This document shows, in pieces, positions 1-5,548 of a stretch of 5,625 bases of DNA. Made by a program: the position numbers and the translations under genes. The stretch comes from Pseudomonadota bacterium (GTDB lineage Bacteria > Pseudomonadota > Alphaproteobacteria > Rhizobiales > Hyphomicrobiaceae): positions 1 through 5,625 of the forward strand of contig JAEZAW010000368.1 of the NCBI GenBank assembly GCA_023430315.1, read 5' to 3'. Numbering within the stretch: position 1 is the stretch's first letter; every line of letters begins with the position of its first letter. The notes beneath the pieces are model-generated. The model was given only the letters and a program-made list of their open reading frames with translations. It was not told where the DNA came from and did no database searches.

Positions 1-59
1 GGTCTTGCAGCTATCGGCGAGTTTTGAGGTGGTGGATGCTTGATACCGAGCGTCAGAAA

Positions 60-207
60 ATCCCCTCTCCCCGCTCTTGCGGGGAGAGGGTTAGGGTGAG
101 GGGCGGCGGCATACGCAAACCTTGGCGCGAGCTCCCGCCCCTCATCCCGACCTTCTCGTCGCGCCAGAGGCGCGCTTCCAGCGCGACAAGAACGGGGAGA
201 AGGGGAA
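60..207. repeat. Composite palindromic intergenic repeat
   Basis: Several nested inverted repeats share this stretch. A perfect 12-bp stem, CCCTCTCCCCGC (63-74) with GCGGGGAGAGGG (79-90), closes a 4-base TCTT loop. TGAGGGGCGG (97-106) pairs perfectly with CCGCCCCTCA (135-144). The outer CCCCTCTCCCC (62-72) can alternatively pair with GGGGAGAAGGGG (194-205) with one bulged base. GTCGCGC (158-164) pairs with GCGCGAC (181-187). The whole can fold as a branched cruciform or RNA. No reading frame across it looks like protein. From memory, C/T-rich arms of this type followed by TTAGGGTGAGGGG are common dispersed intergenic repeats in Bradyrhizobium-like genomes; I cannot confirm copy number here. 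It ends a few bases from the stop codon of the minus-strand methyltransferase, so it may serve as that gene's transcript end or a 3' stabilising structure. Confidence 0.75.
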
Positions 208-210
208 GAG

Positions 211-978
211 CTATGACTTCACCCAATACACGCCCCACTCGTCGATGCGCTCGATCGGATCACTGATGCCGTGCGCGGCGCGATACTCGTCGACGGCTGT
301 GCGATGCGCTTCGAAGAGGTGATAGTCGTCCGCGATCAGCGTGCCGCCCGATGAAAGCTTGGGATAGAGGTTCACGATCCCGTCGCGCGTACTCTCGTAC
401 ATGTCACCATCGAGGCGCAGCACGGCGAGACGCGTGACTGGCGCGCTCGGCAGCGTATCCTTGAACAGCCCTTCCAGAAATACGACCTGCTCGTCGAGCA
501 AGCCGTAACGCGCGAAGTTTGCCTTCACCTCGGGAAGCGAAACCGCGAAGTCCTTCCAGGTGTGAAACTCAGCTCCTGCATCGAGTGCAACGCCCTCCGA
601 TGGCGGAGGCAAGCCTGCGAAGCTGTCAGCCGCGATCACGCGACGGTCCGCGATGCCGTACGCCTTCAGCACCGCACGCATCATCATGACGGCGCCACCG
701 CGCCACACACCCGTCTCCATGAAGTCGCCGGGGACGCCCGCGCGGATGACGCGCTCGCATTCGGCGCGCACGTTCTCCATGCGCTTGAAGCCGATCATGG
801 AAGGCGCCGCGGAGGGCCAGTCCCAGCCCTGCTCGCGGTACTCCTCGTAGTAGGCATCGACCTTCGAGGATGGCAGCGGCGGATCGCGATTGAGACGACC
901 GATCAGGCTGTCGCGCATGAGATCGAGATAGGCGGTGCGCAGCGCCTCAACATCGGTGGTCTCGACTTGGCTCATCAT
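211..978 (-). CDS. TylF/MycF-type O-methyltransferase family protein
   Basis: Predicted cytoplasmic SAM-dependent class I methyltransferase of 255 residues, close to the usual size of the TylF/MycF (macrocin O-methyltransferase) family. Visible motifs are the SAM-binding loop DFMETGVWRGG (85-95), ADSFAGLP (117-124), LRLDGDMYEST (187-197) and LIADDYH (214-220), ending in GVYWVKS. The acidic residues D190/D192 and D217/D218 lie where MycF binds its catalytic Mg2+, so a metal-dependent O-methyl transfer is likely. Known family members methylate sugar hydroxyls of macrolides, but many homologues sit in cell-surface polysaccharide or unknown contexts; the acceptor here cannot be told. Two ATGs are adjacent (976-978 and 973-975), giving an MM start; neither has a clear Shine-Dalgarno sequence, so the start is less certain than the family. 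No glycosyltransferase or polyketide gene is in view. It is divergent from the glutathione transferase, and its 3' end abuts the palindromic repeat. Confidence 0.9.
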   Translation of the reverse strand: MMSQVETTDVEALRTAYLDLMRDSLIGRLNRDPPLPSSKVDAYYEEYREQGWDWPSAAPSMIGFKRMENVRAECERVIRAGVPGDFMETGVWRGGAVMMMRAVLKAYGIADRRVIAADSFAGLPPPSEGVALDAGAEFHTWKDFAVSLPEVKANFARYGLLDEQVVFLEGLFKDTLPSAPVTRLAVLRLDGDMYESTRDGIVNLYPKLSSGGTLIADDYHLFEAHRTAVDEYRAAHGISDPIERIDEWGVYWVKS

Positions 979-1260
979 GGGTTCACTGGCTCAGGCGCGG
1001 CATTTCGAGGATGTACTAGCAGACTTTCGCGCTTCAAGCGCCACGGCCCGTTTCCTACGACTAGACCATTACGCGCAACCGTATTCTCCAGATCGCCATT
1101 TCTGCAGAAAGTCCCGTCGACCGCCACCCGAGAGAAGGCCCCAGACCTGCAGCTTCGAGGACTGGTTGTGACGCGAAATCCTTGGAAGAATGGTTCCACA
1201 AAGGCGGCGGCCCGCGGGTGCGGTTCGCCTCGACCATCAAGAACCACGGAGAGATCGCTC
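979..1260. promoter_or_regulatory. Divergent intergenic region, methyltransferase / glutathione transferase
   Basis: This 282-base gap separates two divergent starts and must hold both promoters if neither gene is read from outside. I see no convincing -35/-10 pair. Two small palindromes could be operators: GCGCTTCAAGCGC (1029-1041, perfect 6-bp arms round a central C) and TGGAA-N6-TTCCA (1183-1187 and 1194-1198). Both are short enough to be chance. The open frame that runs through the gap into the glutathione transferase has no family resemblance in this part and is not taken as coding. The last bases hold the ribosome binding site GGAGAG (1248-1253) of the plus-strand gene. Confidence 0.4.
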
Positions 1261-2133
1261 ATGAGCAGCGGCACTGAGTACGTCCCACCCAAGGTCTGGA
1301 CATGGGACAAGGAGAACGGCGGGCGCTTCGCCAACATCAATCGCCCCATTGCTGGCCCGACGCACGAGAAGGTGCTGCCTGTCGGCAAGCATCCCTTTCA
1401 GCTCTACTCACTCGGCACGCCCAATGGCGTGAAAGTCACGATTCTGTTCGAGGAGCTTCTCGCGCTCGGCCACAAAGGTGCCGAGTACGATGCCTGGCTC
1501 ATCAAGATCGGTGATGGCGACCAGTTCGGATCGGGCTTCGTCGAGGTCAATCCCAACTCGAAGATCCCGGCTCTGCTCGACCGCACCAACCCCGCCAAGC
1601 CCAGACGCGTTTTCGAGTCCGGCTCGATCCTGCTCTATCTCGCGGAGAAGTTCGGGGCCTTCCTGCCCAAGGATCCCGACAAGCGCACCGAGGCCTTGAA
1701 CTGGCTCTTCTGGCAGATGGGCAGCGCGCCCTATCTCGGCGGCGGCTTCGGACACTTCTATGCCTACGCGCCCGCCAAGTGGGAGTATCCGATCAACCGC
1801 TTCGCCATGGAGGTGAAGCGCCAGCTCGACGTGCTCGACCGCCATCTCGCCGGCAACACCTACATGGCCGGCGACGAGTACAGCATTGCCGACATTGCCA
1901 TCTGGCCCTGGTACGGCGCGCTGGCCAAGGGTCTGCTTTACGGCGGTGGCGAGTTCCTCGATGTAACCAGCTACAAGCACGTGAACCGCTGGACGGATCA
2001 GATTGCGCAACGTCCCACCGTCAAGCGCGGACGCATGGTCAATCGCATCCAAGGCGATCCATCGAGCCAGCTACGCGAACGTCACGACGCCAGCGACTTC
2101 GAGACGAAAACGCAGGACAAGCTGGGCGGCTAG
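1261..2133 (+). CDS. yghU: YghU-type glutathione S-transferase / disulfide-bond oxidoreductase
   Basis: Cytoplasmic glutathione-dependent enzyme of 290 residues, matching the length of E. coli YghU (about 288). YghU has glutathione-transferase fold and disulfide-bond reductase activity with two bound glutathiones per subunit. The match to YghU as I remember it runs end to end: KVWTWDKENGGRFANINRP (11-29), GPTHEKVLPVGKHPFQLYS (32-50), SLGTPNGVKVT (50-60), GDGDQFGSGFVEVNPNSKIP (84-103), FESGSILLYLAEKFG (118-132), the all-helical C-terminal domain with GDEYSIADIAIWPW (204-217), and the tail ERHDASDFET (273-282). There is no catalytic Cys or Ser near the N-terminus; as in YghU, the Asn of ANINRP and the TPNG loop serve glutathione binding. 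The ATG at 1261 is chosen because GGAGAG lies 7 bases upstream and the homology begins at once; the frame stays open far upstream but that part is antisense to the methyltransferase. It is probably monocistronic, since the next gene converges. Confidence 0.95.
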   Translation: MSSGTEYVPPKVWTWDKENGGRFANINRPIAGPTHEKVLPVGKHPFQLYSLGTPNGVKVTILFEELLALGHKGAEYDAWLIKIGDGDQFGSGFVEVNPNSKIPALLDRTNPAKPRRVFESGSILLYLAEKFGAFLPKDPDKRTEALNWLFWQMGSAPYLGGGFGHFYAYAPAKWEYPINRFAMEVKRQLDVLDRHLAGNTYMAGDEYSIADIAIWPWYGALAKGLLYGGGEFLDVTSYKHVNRWTDQIAQRPTVKRGRMVNRIQGDPSSQLRERHDASDFETKTQDKLGG

Positions 2134-2143
2134 CCTGATCGAC

Positions 2144-2175
2144 GCGTGGGTGGGTTTCGACGCGCCCACCCACGC
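2144..2175. terminator. Hairpin between convergent genes, possible bidirectional terminator
   Basis: GCGTGGGTGGG (2144-2154) and CCCACCCACGC (2165-2175) form a perfect 11-bp stem with a 10-base loop. It sits 10 bases past the stop of the glutathione transferase and 7 bases past the stop of the converging NIPSNAP gene, which is the expected place for a shared transcript end. There is no T-run on either strand, so a classical intrinsic terminator is not proven; it may mark an RNA 3' end protected by the stem or act with Rho. Confidence 0.6.
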
Positions 2176-2182
2176 ACGATGG

Positions 2183-2518
2183 TCATGAGCTGGAAGGCGT
2201 GCTACGCGGCACTTTGAAGAACGGCGCGGGCACGAGCAGCTTGTTCTCCACCTTGACGACAAGCGGCCTCATCTTCTTCGCGTACGACTGCCACTCGGGT
2301 GCTGCGAGCAGGCGCTTGCGGCGCTCGAAACGATCGTCGAGGCTGTCGTATCCCCACATGTGGGCGATCTGATTGAGCGGCCCGAAATCCGTGTAGTAGT
2401 AGCCGACCATGTTGCCGAGTATGCGCACTTGGCATTCCATGCCCTCCTCCTCGTAGAGCTTGAGGAAGACGGGCACCTGCCCGGCATTCAGCGTATAGAT
2501 CCGCTCATCCACGAACAT
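2183..2518 (-). CDS. NIPSNAP family protein
   Basis: Small protein of 111 residues with a single NIPSNAP domain, a dimeric alpha-beta barrel fold of roughly 100 residues. Family features seen are the first strand and helix ERIYTLNAGQVPVFLKLY (5-22), LGNMVGYYYTDFGPLNQIAH (34-53) with the typical turn from strand to FGPLNQ, HMWGYDSLDDRFERR (53-67) and the end helix EWQSYAKKM (75-83). No signal peptide or membrane segment is present, so it should be cytoplasmic. Bacterial members have no settled function; some occur beside catabolic and oxidative genes. The start is supported by GAGG (2526-2529) seven bases before the ATG. It lies 123 bases downstream of the PPOX gene on the same strand; that gap holds a weak 5-bp GC hairpin (2567-2571 with 2580-2584) and no clear promoter, so shared transcription is possible. 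The Ser/Pro-rich last ten residues are probably disordered. Confidence 0.88.
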   Translation of the reverse strand: MFVDERIYTLNAGQVPVFLKLYEEEGMECQVRILGNMVGYYYTDFGPLNQIAHMWGYDSLDDRFERRKRLLAAPEWQSYAKKMRPLVVKVENKLLVPAPFFKVPRSTPSSS

Positions 2519-2641
2519 GCGTTCACCTCGCTCGGTTGTCGATCCGAAGCGAACATAGCCAAACGCCGCCCAAGAGCGAGGGCGTCCAGGTATCAGCGGG
2601 GTTGCATTTGCTGCTACTGAAACGGCTGCAGCGGGAACGGG

Positions 2642-3226
2642 CTATCGTGCGCGCGGCGGCACGACATCCTTGAAGGCATCGAAGCCCTTCCACGCCGGCT
2701 CCACTGGCGCGACGCCTTCGCAGGGCGTGTAAGGCGAGGCCTCGCCTGTCCGCAGGTTCGGAATGTAGCGCGGGCAATTCGGGAAGATGTGCTCCGGCAC
2801 GACGCGCACGATGTTCTGCGCACCAGGCACGGCATCCATCAGCGGATCGTCTCTGTGCACGCTCGCGCGGCCATTAACGCGCAACCGCTTCGGCTTCTCG
2901 CCCATGTCGATGAAGAGCAGGCCGACGTTCGGGTTGCTTTTGATATTGCCGAGGCTCTTAAACATGCCGTTGCCGTCGTAGTCGGGAAAGACCAGCAGAT
3001 CCGGCGCCGCGATGCTGACGAAGCCCGCCGGGCCGCCCTTGAACGAGCAATCGGGATGCCCATCCGCGCCCGCCGTTGCGAGGAAGAAGAAGCTCACGCT
3101 CTCGATGAACGCCTTGTCGTCGTCCTTGAACCTGTCGCGCCACAGGCGCTCGACGAGGCGATCCGCAAGAGGACGCGAGCCGAACTGCTCCTGCAGCTCG
3201 CGATTGCCGTCATGGTACATGGGCAT
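2642..3226 (-). CDS. Pyridoxamine 5'-phosphate oxidase (PPOX) family flavin-binding protein
   Basis: Predicted cytoplasmic split-barrel flavoprotein of 194 residues. The N-terminal helical part, ELQEQFGSRPLADRLVERLW (10-29), leads into the barrel with FFFLATAGADGHPDCSFKGG (46-65), which carries the common pattern of a strand, a T/S-x-x-x-D-G-x-P turn and a second strand. Then come LLVFPDYDGNGMFKSLGNI (77-95) with N94 and following residues in the usual flavin-phosphate loop area, NPNVGLLFID (98-107) and RVNGRASV (116-123). The late motif IFPNCPRYIPN (147-157) is typical of a subgroup of small PPOX proteins. It is not a true PdxH; members of this group have been linked to FMN, F420 or haem, and the substrate cannot be assigned. 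An in-frame ATG lies upstream at 3376, but that extension has no family similarity and overlaps the nuclease gene; the ATG at 3226 has a strong Shine-Dalgarno sequence. Confidence 0.88.
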   Translation of the reverse strand: MPMYHDGNRELQEQFGSRPLADRLVERLWRDRFKDDDKAFIESVSFFFLATAGADGHPDCSFKGGPAGFVSIAAPDLLVFPDYDGNGMFKSLGNIKSNPNVGLLFIDMGEKPKRLRVNGRASVHRDDPLMDAVPGAQNIVRVVPEHIFPNCPRYIPNLRTGEASPYTPCEGVAPVEPAWKGFDAFKDVVPPRAR

Positions 3227-3234
3227 GGCCTGCA

Positions 3235-3239
3235 CCTCC
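3235..3239 (-). promoter_or_regulatory. Ribosome binding site fixing the PPOX start
   Basis: On the minus strand GGAGG lies 8 bases before the ATG at 3226-3224. A second ATG two codons later (3220-3218) would be 14 bases away, and the in-frame ATG at 3376 lies far upstream inside the nuclease gene. The 3226 start is therefore preferred, giving an 82-base gap to the nuclease stop rather than a 68-base overlap. Confidence 0.75.
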
Positions 3240-3308
3240 GACTTGGGCGAAGGCCGCCACTCTATGCGACCGCAGACGCCCGCGCCAGTAGCCGCCGGGA
3301 CGCCGCGC

Positions 3309-3818
3309 TCAGCAGGCGCGTCCCTGAAAATGATTCCGGTAGTGACCGCGCGTGAAGCCGGTGAGGTCGCAGGCATGACCGCGCCTCGCGAGCTCTCCCG
3401 CCAGATCGGGTACGGATGATGTGCTGCACTGAGCGACTGTCCGCTCGTGCGAGCTCACCCCCGAGCGACCATCACACACGGTGCCACCGCCGACCGGCAC
3501 ACATCGCACGTCCTCGGACCTCACCATCTCGACGAGGGCTGCTCGTGCGGCCTCATATCCGGGCTGCTCGCGCTCGGGCGTGTTAATCCCGCAAAGGCGG
3601 ATGCGCTTGCAATTGCCCCGCTGGCACAAATCAAACGTATCGCCGTCGATCACGCGTGCCGTGCCGATGCTCGGGACGCCGGCCGTCCGCTTCGTGATCC
3701 ACGCGTTGAAAGCCGTGGCGGCAGCGAGGAGGCTGAGAAGCGTCAACACATAGGTGATCGGCCGCGCCGTCCTGCGCCGTAACGGCCCTCGCCTGCCTGA
3801 TCCTCCGTTTGCCCTCAT
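3309..3818 (-). CDS. Thermonuclease (SNase-like) family protein, membrane-anchored
   Basis: Small secreted or membrane-tethered nuclease-like protein of 169 residues. An Arg-rich N-terminus (9-19) is followed by one hydrophobic segment, ITYVLTLLSLLAAATAFNAW (21-40), read as an uncleaved signal anchor placing the domain in the periplasm. The SNase domain spans about 53-160: ARVIDGDTF (54-62), IRLCGINTPE (73-82) and ERTVAQC (125-131). By alignment with staphylococcal nuclease, D60, R74, E82 and R126 match Asp21, Arg35, Glu43 and Arg87, but N79 takes the place of Ca-binding Asp40. Eight cysteines (65, 70, 76, 106, 115, 131, 150, 169) fit a periplasmic disulfide-bonded protein; CDGRS plus VAQC recalls a Cys-rich alphaproteobacterial subgroup. 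It stops soon after the GHYR motif and lacks the long C-terminal helix of the staphylococcal enzyme. The start has only a weak GGGAAG 11 or so bases upstream. Activity is uncertain. Confidence 0.82.
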   Translation of the reverse strand: MRANGGSGRRGPLRRRTARPITYVLTLLSLLAAATAFNAWITKRTAGVPSIGTARVIDGDTFDLCQRGNCKRIRLCGINTPEREQPGYEAARAALVEMVRSEDVRCVPVGGGTVCDGRSGVSSHERTVAQCSTSSVPDLAGELARRGHACDLTGFTRGHYRNHFQGRAC

Positions 3819-3860
3819 ATCGCGGCATCTTCCCGATCATGGGTGCCGCACGGCCTTTCT

Positions 3861-3880
3861 AGGCGCACGGCTGCGCGCCT
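3861..3880 (-). terminator. Possible hairpin after the LLM oxidoreductase gene
   Basis: AGGCGC (3861-3866) and GCGCCT (3875-3880) form a perfect 6-bp stem with an 8-base loop; an alternative stem GCGCA/TGCGC with a 4-base loop uses the same bases. It lies in the 98-base gap between the LLM stop and the nuclease start. On the transcribed strand it is followed by AGAAAGG rather than a T-run, so it could be a weak attenuator or only a chance palindrome in GC-rich DNA. Confidence 0.3.
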
Positions 3881-3916
3881 CCATACCTCAGGGATCGCGC
3901 ATTTGCGACCTCTGCG

Positions 3917-4927
3917 TCAGCGCATTGCCGGCGCAATTTCCCTCATGAAGAGACGCAAAGCGTTCATGGAGAATTCGACGGGCATCGGTCCGACGCGCAT
4001 CCGGAGCGCGACACCGCCGATGCCGAGCTTCGACAGCTCGGCGAATTGATGCCGCACCGTACTCGGCGCGCCGCAAATGAGACCTCTCGGCAGAGCCGCC
4101 GCGGAATCGCCCATCACCATGTCGCGATAGCCAGGACTTTGCGCCGAGCGATAGGCCTGCATCGACCTGTAATAGCCGACCCCTTCTTCGAGCGCAGTCT
4201 TGTCCGTGTCGGCGATCACGGTCTGACGCATGACCCAGGACTGCTGCAGCGCTTCATCAATGGCTTTGTCGTCGAAGCCACCCTCCGCCATGCCCTGCCG
4301 GAACCACCCGATCTGACGGGCAGTGGCTTCATTCGGTCCCGGCGGCAGAATAACCGGCCGGCCGCGCCGCCCCTGGGCCTTGATGGAGAATTCGGACGTC
4401 ACCGCACGCAGGATCTGCGGATGAGGCTTCGTGAACGGGCGCGGCCGCATGTAGGGAATGTCGAAGCTCCAGTACTTGCCGTTGTGGACCACGCGCTCCT
4501 TCGTCCAGCATTCGAGCATGATCTTCTCGATCTCCTCGAAGCGGTCCTGCGCCTCCTCGGGATCGATCTGGTAGGCGGTATATTCGTAGAGGTTCACCAT
4601 GCTGCCGCGGCCGAGCCCGACGATCAGCCTGCCCTGGCTCAGATGGTCCAGCAGGGATATCTGCTCGGTCAGCCGCTGTGGATGGTAGAGCGAGGTCTGC
4701 AGCACCGCGAAGCAATTCTTGACGCGACTGGTGGCGGCACTCAGCGCGCCGGCGAAAGTCGGCGGATCGACATAGGTGCAGTTGCCATCGAAATGATGCT
4801 CGGCGAGGAACACAGCGTCGGCGCCAAGCTCCTCTGCCAACTTGGCTTCCTGCAGTGTTTCCTGGATATGGCGACCGTCGTCCGCAGGATCTTGGGTCTG
4901 CGGAAAGAGGAACGAAGCTATTCTCAT
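3917..4927 (-). CDS. LLM class flavin-dependent oxidoreductase (luciferase-like monooxygenase)
   Basis: Cytoplasmic TIM-barrel flavin-dependent monooxygenase of 336 residues, full length for the bacterial luciferase-like family, which uses reduced FMN (rarely F420) supplied by a separate reductase and O2. Family motifs seen: ADAVFLAEHHF (36-46), the long signature from HPQRLTEQISLLDHLSQGR (82-100) into LIVGLGRGS (101-109), RFEEIEKIMLECW (129-141), GKYWSFD (150-156), PRPFTKPHPQILRA (162-175), and the C-terminal LICGAPSTVRHQFAELSKLG (283-302), where such proteins define the last barrel strands. The substrate cannot be assigned; no flavin reductase is in view unless the PPOX protein serves, which is speculative. 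Only a weak GGGA precedes the ATG. It is divergent from the RidA-family gene across 219 bases, suggesting possible shared control, and is followed by the nuclease, 98 bases on, with a possible hairpin between. Confidence 0.93.
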   Translation of the reverse strand: MRIASFLFPQTQDPADDGRHIQETLQEAKLAEELGADAVFLAEHHFDGNCTYVDPPTFAGALSAATSRVKNCFAVLQTSLYHPQRLTEQISLLDHLSQGRLIVGLGRGSMVNLYEYTAYQIDPEEAQDRFEEIEKIMLECWTKERVVHNGKYWSFDIPYMRPRPFTKPHPQILRAVTSEFSIKAQGRRGRPVILPPGPNEATARQIGWFRQGMAEGGFDDKAIDEALQQSWVMRQTVIADTDKTALEEGVGYYRSMQAYRSAQSPGYRDMVMGDSAAALPRGLICGAPSTVRHQFAELSKLGIGGVALRMRVGPMPVEFSMNALRLFMREIAPAMR

Positions 4928-5146
4928 GATGATCCCGTGGAGTGTGGCAGCGTGAGTGCTGCTCTTGCCGCCATCATGAGAGAAAAAATCCTTACAATCG
5001 AGCCTATTAGCGCATCACTGCTGCCCACGAAAAGTGCAGCTCGCATAGCAAAGCTGGCGGGATCAGGAAAAAGACCGGCCGCTGCCGTCGCTCGATGTGT
5101 ATTGTCCGAGCCGGTGTCGCGATGCTGTTCACGAGGAGACTGAGAA
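4928..5146. promoter_or_regulatory. Divergent intergenic region, LLM oxidoreductase / RidA-family gene
   Basis: This 219-base gap should contain the promoters of both flanking genes. It is richer in A/T than its surroundings around 4978-5035, including an A6 run at 4983-4988, as promoter regions often are. I could not pick a -35/-10 pair with acceptable spacing on either strand and found no convincing operator palindrome. The plus-strand end carries GAGGAG (5133-5138), a good ribosome binding site 8 bases before the RidA-family ATG. A minus-strand frame running through the gap ends in an ATGA overlap with the LLM start, but it has no ribosome binding site and lies mostly antisense to noncoding DNA; it is not called. 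Confidence 0.45.
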
Positions 5147-5548
5147 ATGAGCAAGACCGAGTATCTCAAGCCTAAGGGACTGGCGATCAATCCGGCGTAT
5201 TCGCATGTGGCCGTCTCCTCCGGCGCCCGCACGATCTACATCGCCGGACAAGTTTCGATCGATGAGAAAGGCGCTGTCGTCGGCGCTGGCGACCTGGGAG
5301 CCCAAACCACACAAGTGATGCGTAATATCGGCTTGTGCCTCGCCGCTGCCGGCGCGGGCTACGAGCATGTCGTGAAGATCACGACATACGTGGTGAACTA
5401 CAAACCGGAAGATCGTGCCGTCATCGGCAAAGCCCGCACGCCCTTCTTCGCGGATCGTCCGCCGCCTGCGAGCACGCTTGTCGGCGTGAGCGCGCTCGCA
5501 GCGCCTGAGTGGATGATCGAGATCGAGGCCGTCGCTGTCGTCGACTGA
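5147..5548 (+). CDS. RidA (YjgF/YER057c/UK114) family protein lacking the catalytic-type Arg
   Basis: Small cytoplasmic protein of 133 residues, typical for the family, whose members form trimers with ligand sites between subunits. Family features are IYIAGQVSIDEKGAVVG (30-46), GAQTTQVMRNIGLCLAAAGA (51-70), VVKITTYVVN (75-84), the loop PPPASTLVGVSALA (105-118) and the closing strand MIEIEAVAVV (123-132). True RidA deaminates reactive 2-aminoacrylate-type enamines and imines and needs an Arg (Arg105 in E. coli, in PARS). Here the aligned position is Ala108 in PPAST, with a two-residue longer loop after it, so it belongs to the wider family whose members lack that Arg and have no proven imine deaminase role. 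The start is fixed by GAGGAG 8 bases upstream. Its divergent placement with a flavin monooxygenase recalls, loosely, pathways where RidA-like proteins follow oxygenases, but a true RutC role is not supported. Confidence 0.93.
   Translation: MSKTEYLKPKGLAINPAYSHVAVSSGARTIYIAGQVSIDEKGAVVGAGDLGAQTTQVMRNIGLCLAAAGAGYEHVVKITTYVVNYKPEDRAVIGKARTPFFADRPPPASTLVGVSALAAPEWMIEIEAVAVVD

Noticed and set aside
2..43. Possible C-terminal tail of a plus-strand gene cut by the window edge (reads VLQLSASFEVVDA then stop)
   Set aside because: Thirteen codons are too few to support a gene, and other frames are also open here.
562..1260. In-frame upstream extension of the glutathione transferase
   Set aside because: Much of it is antisense to the methyltransferase, and homology and the ribosome binding site both place the start at 1261.
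1408..2052. Minus-strand open frame of 214 codons opposite the glutathione transferase
   Set aside because: Shadow of a strongly recognised gene, with no family motifs of its own.
2353..2364. Perfect palindrome CCCACATGTGGG
   Set aside because: It lies inside the NIPSNAP coding sequence over the AHMWG codons and is explained by coding.
4046..5143. Plus-strand open frame of 365 codons opposite the LLM gene
   Set aside because: It is antisense to a full-length LLM oxidoreductase, is His/Arg/Leu-rich without a recognisable domain, and is explained by high third-position GC.
4924..5232. Minus-strand frame of 102 codons ending in an ATGA overlap with the LLM start
   Set aside because: The overlap suggests coupling, but there is no ribosome binding site at any of its ATGs, its first part is antisense to the RidA-family gene, and the composition is not protein-like.
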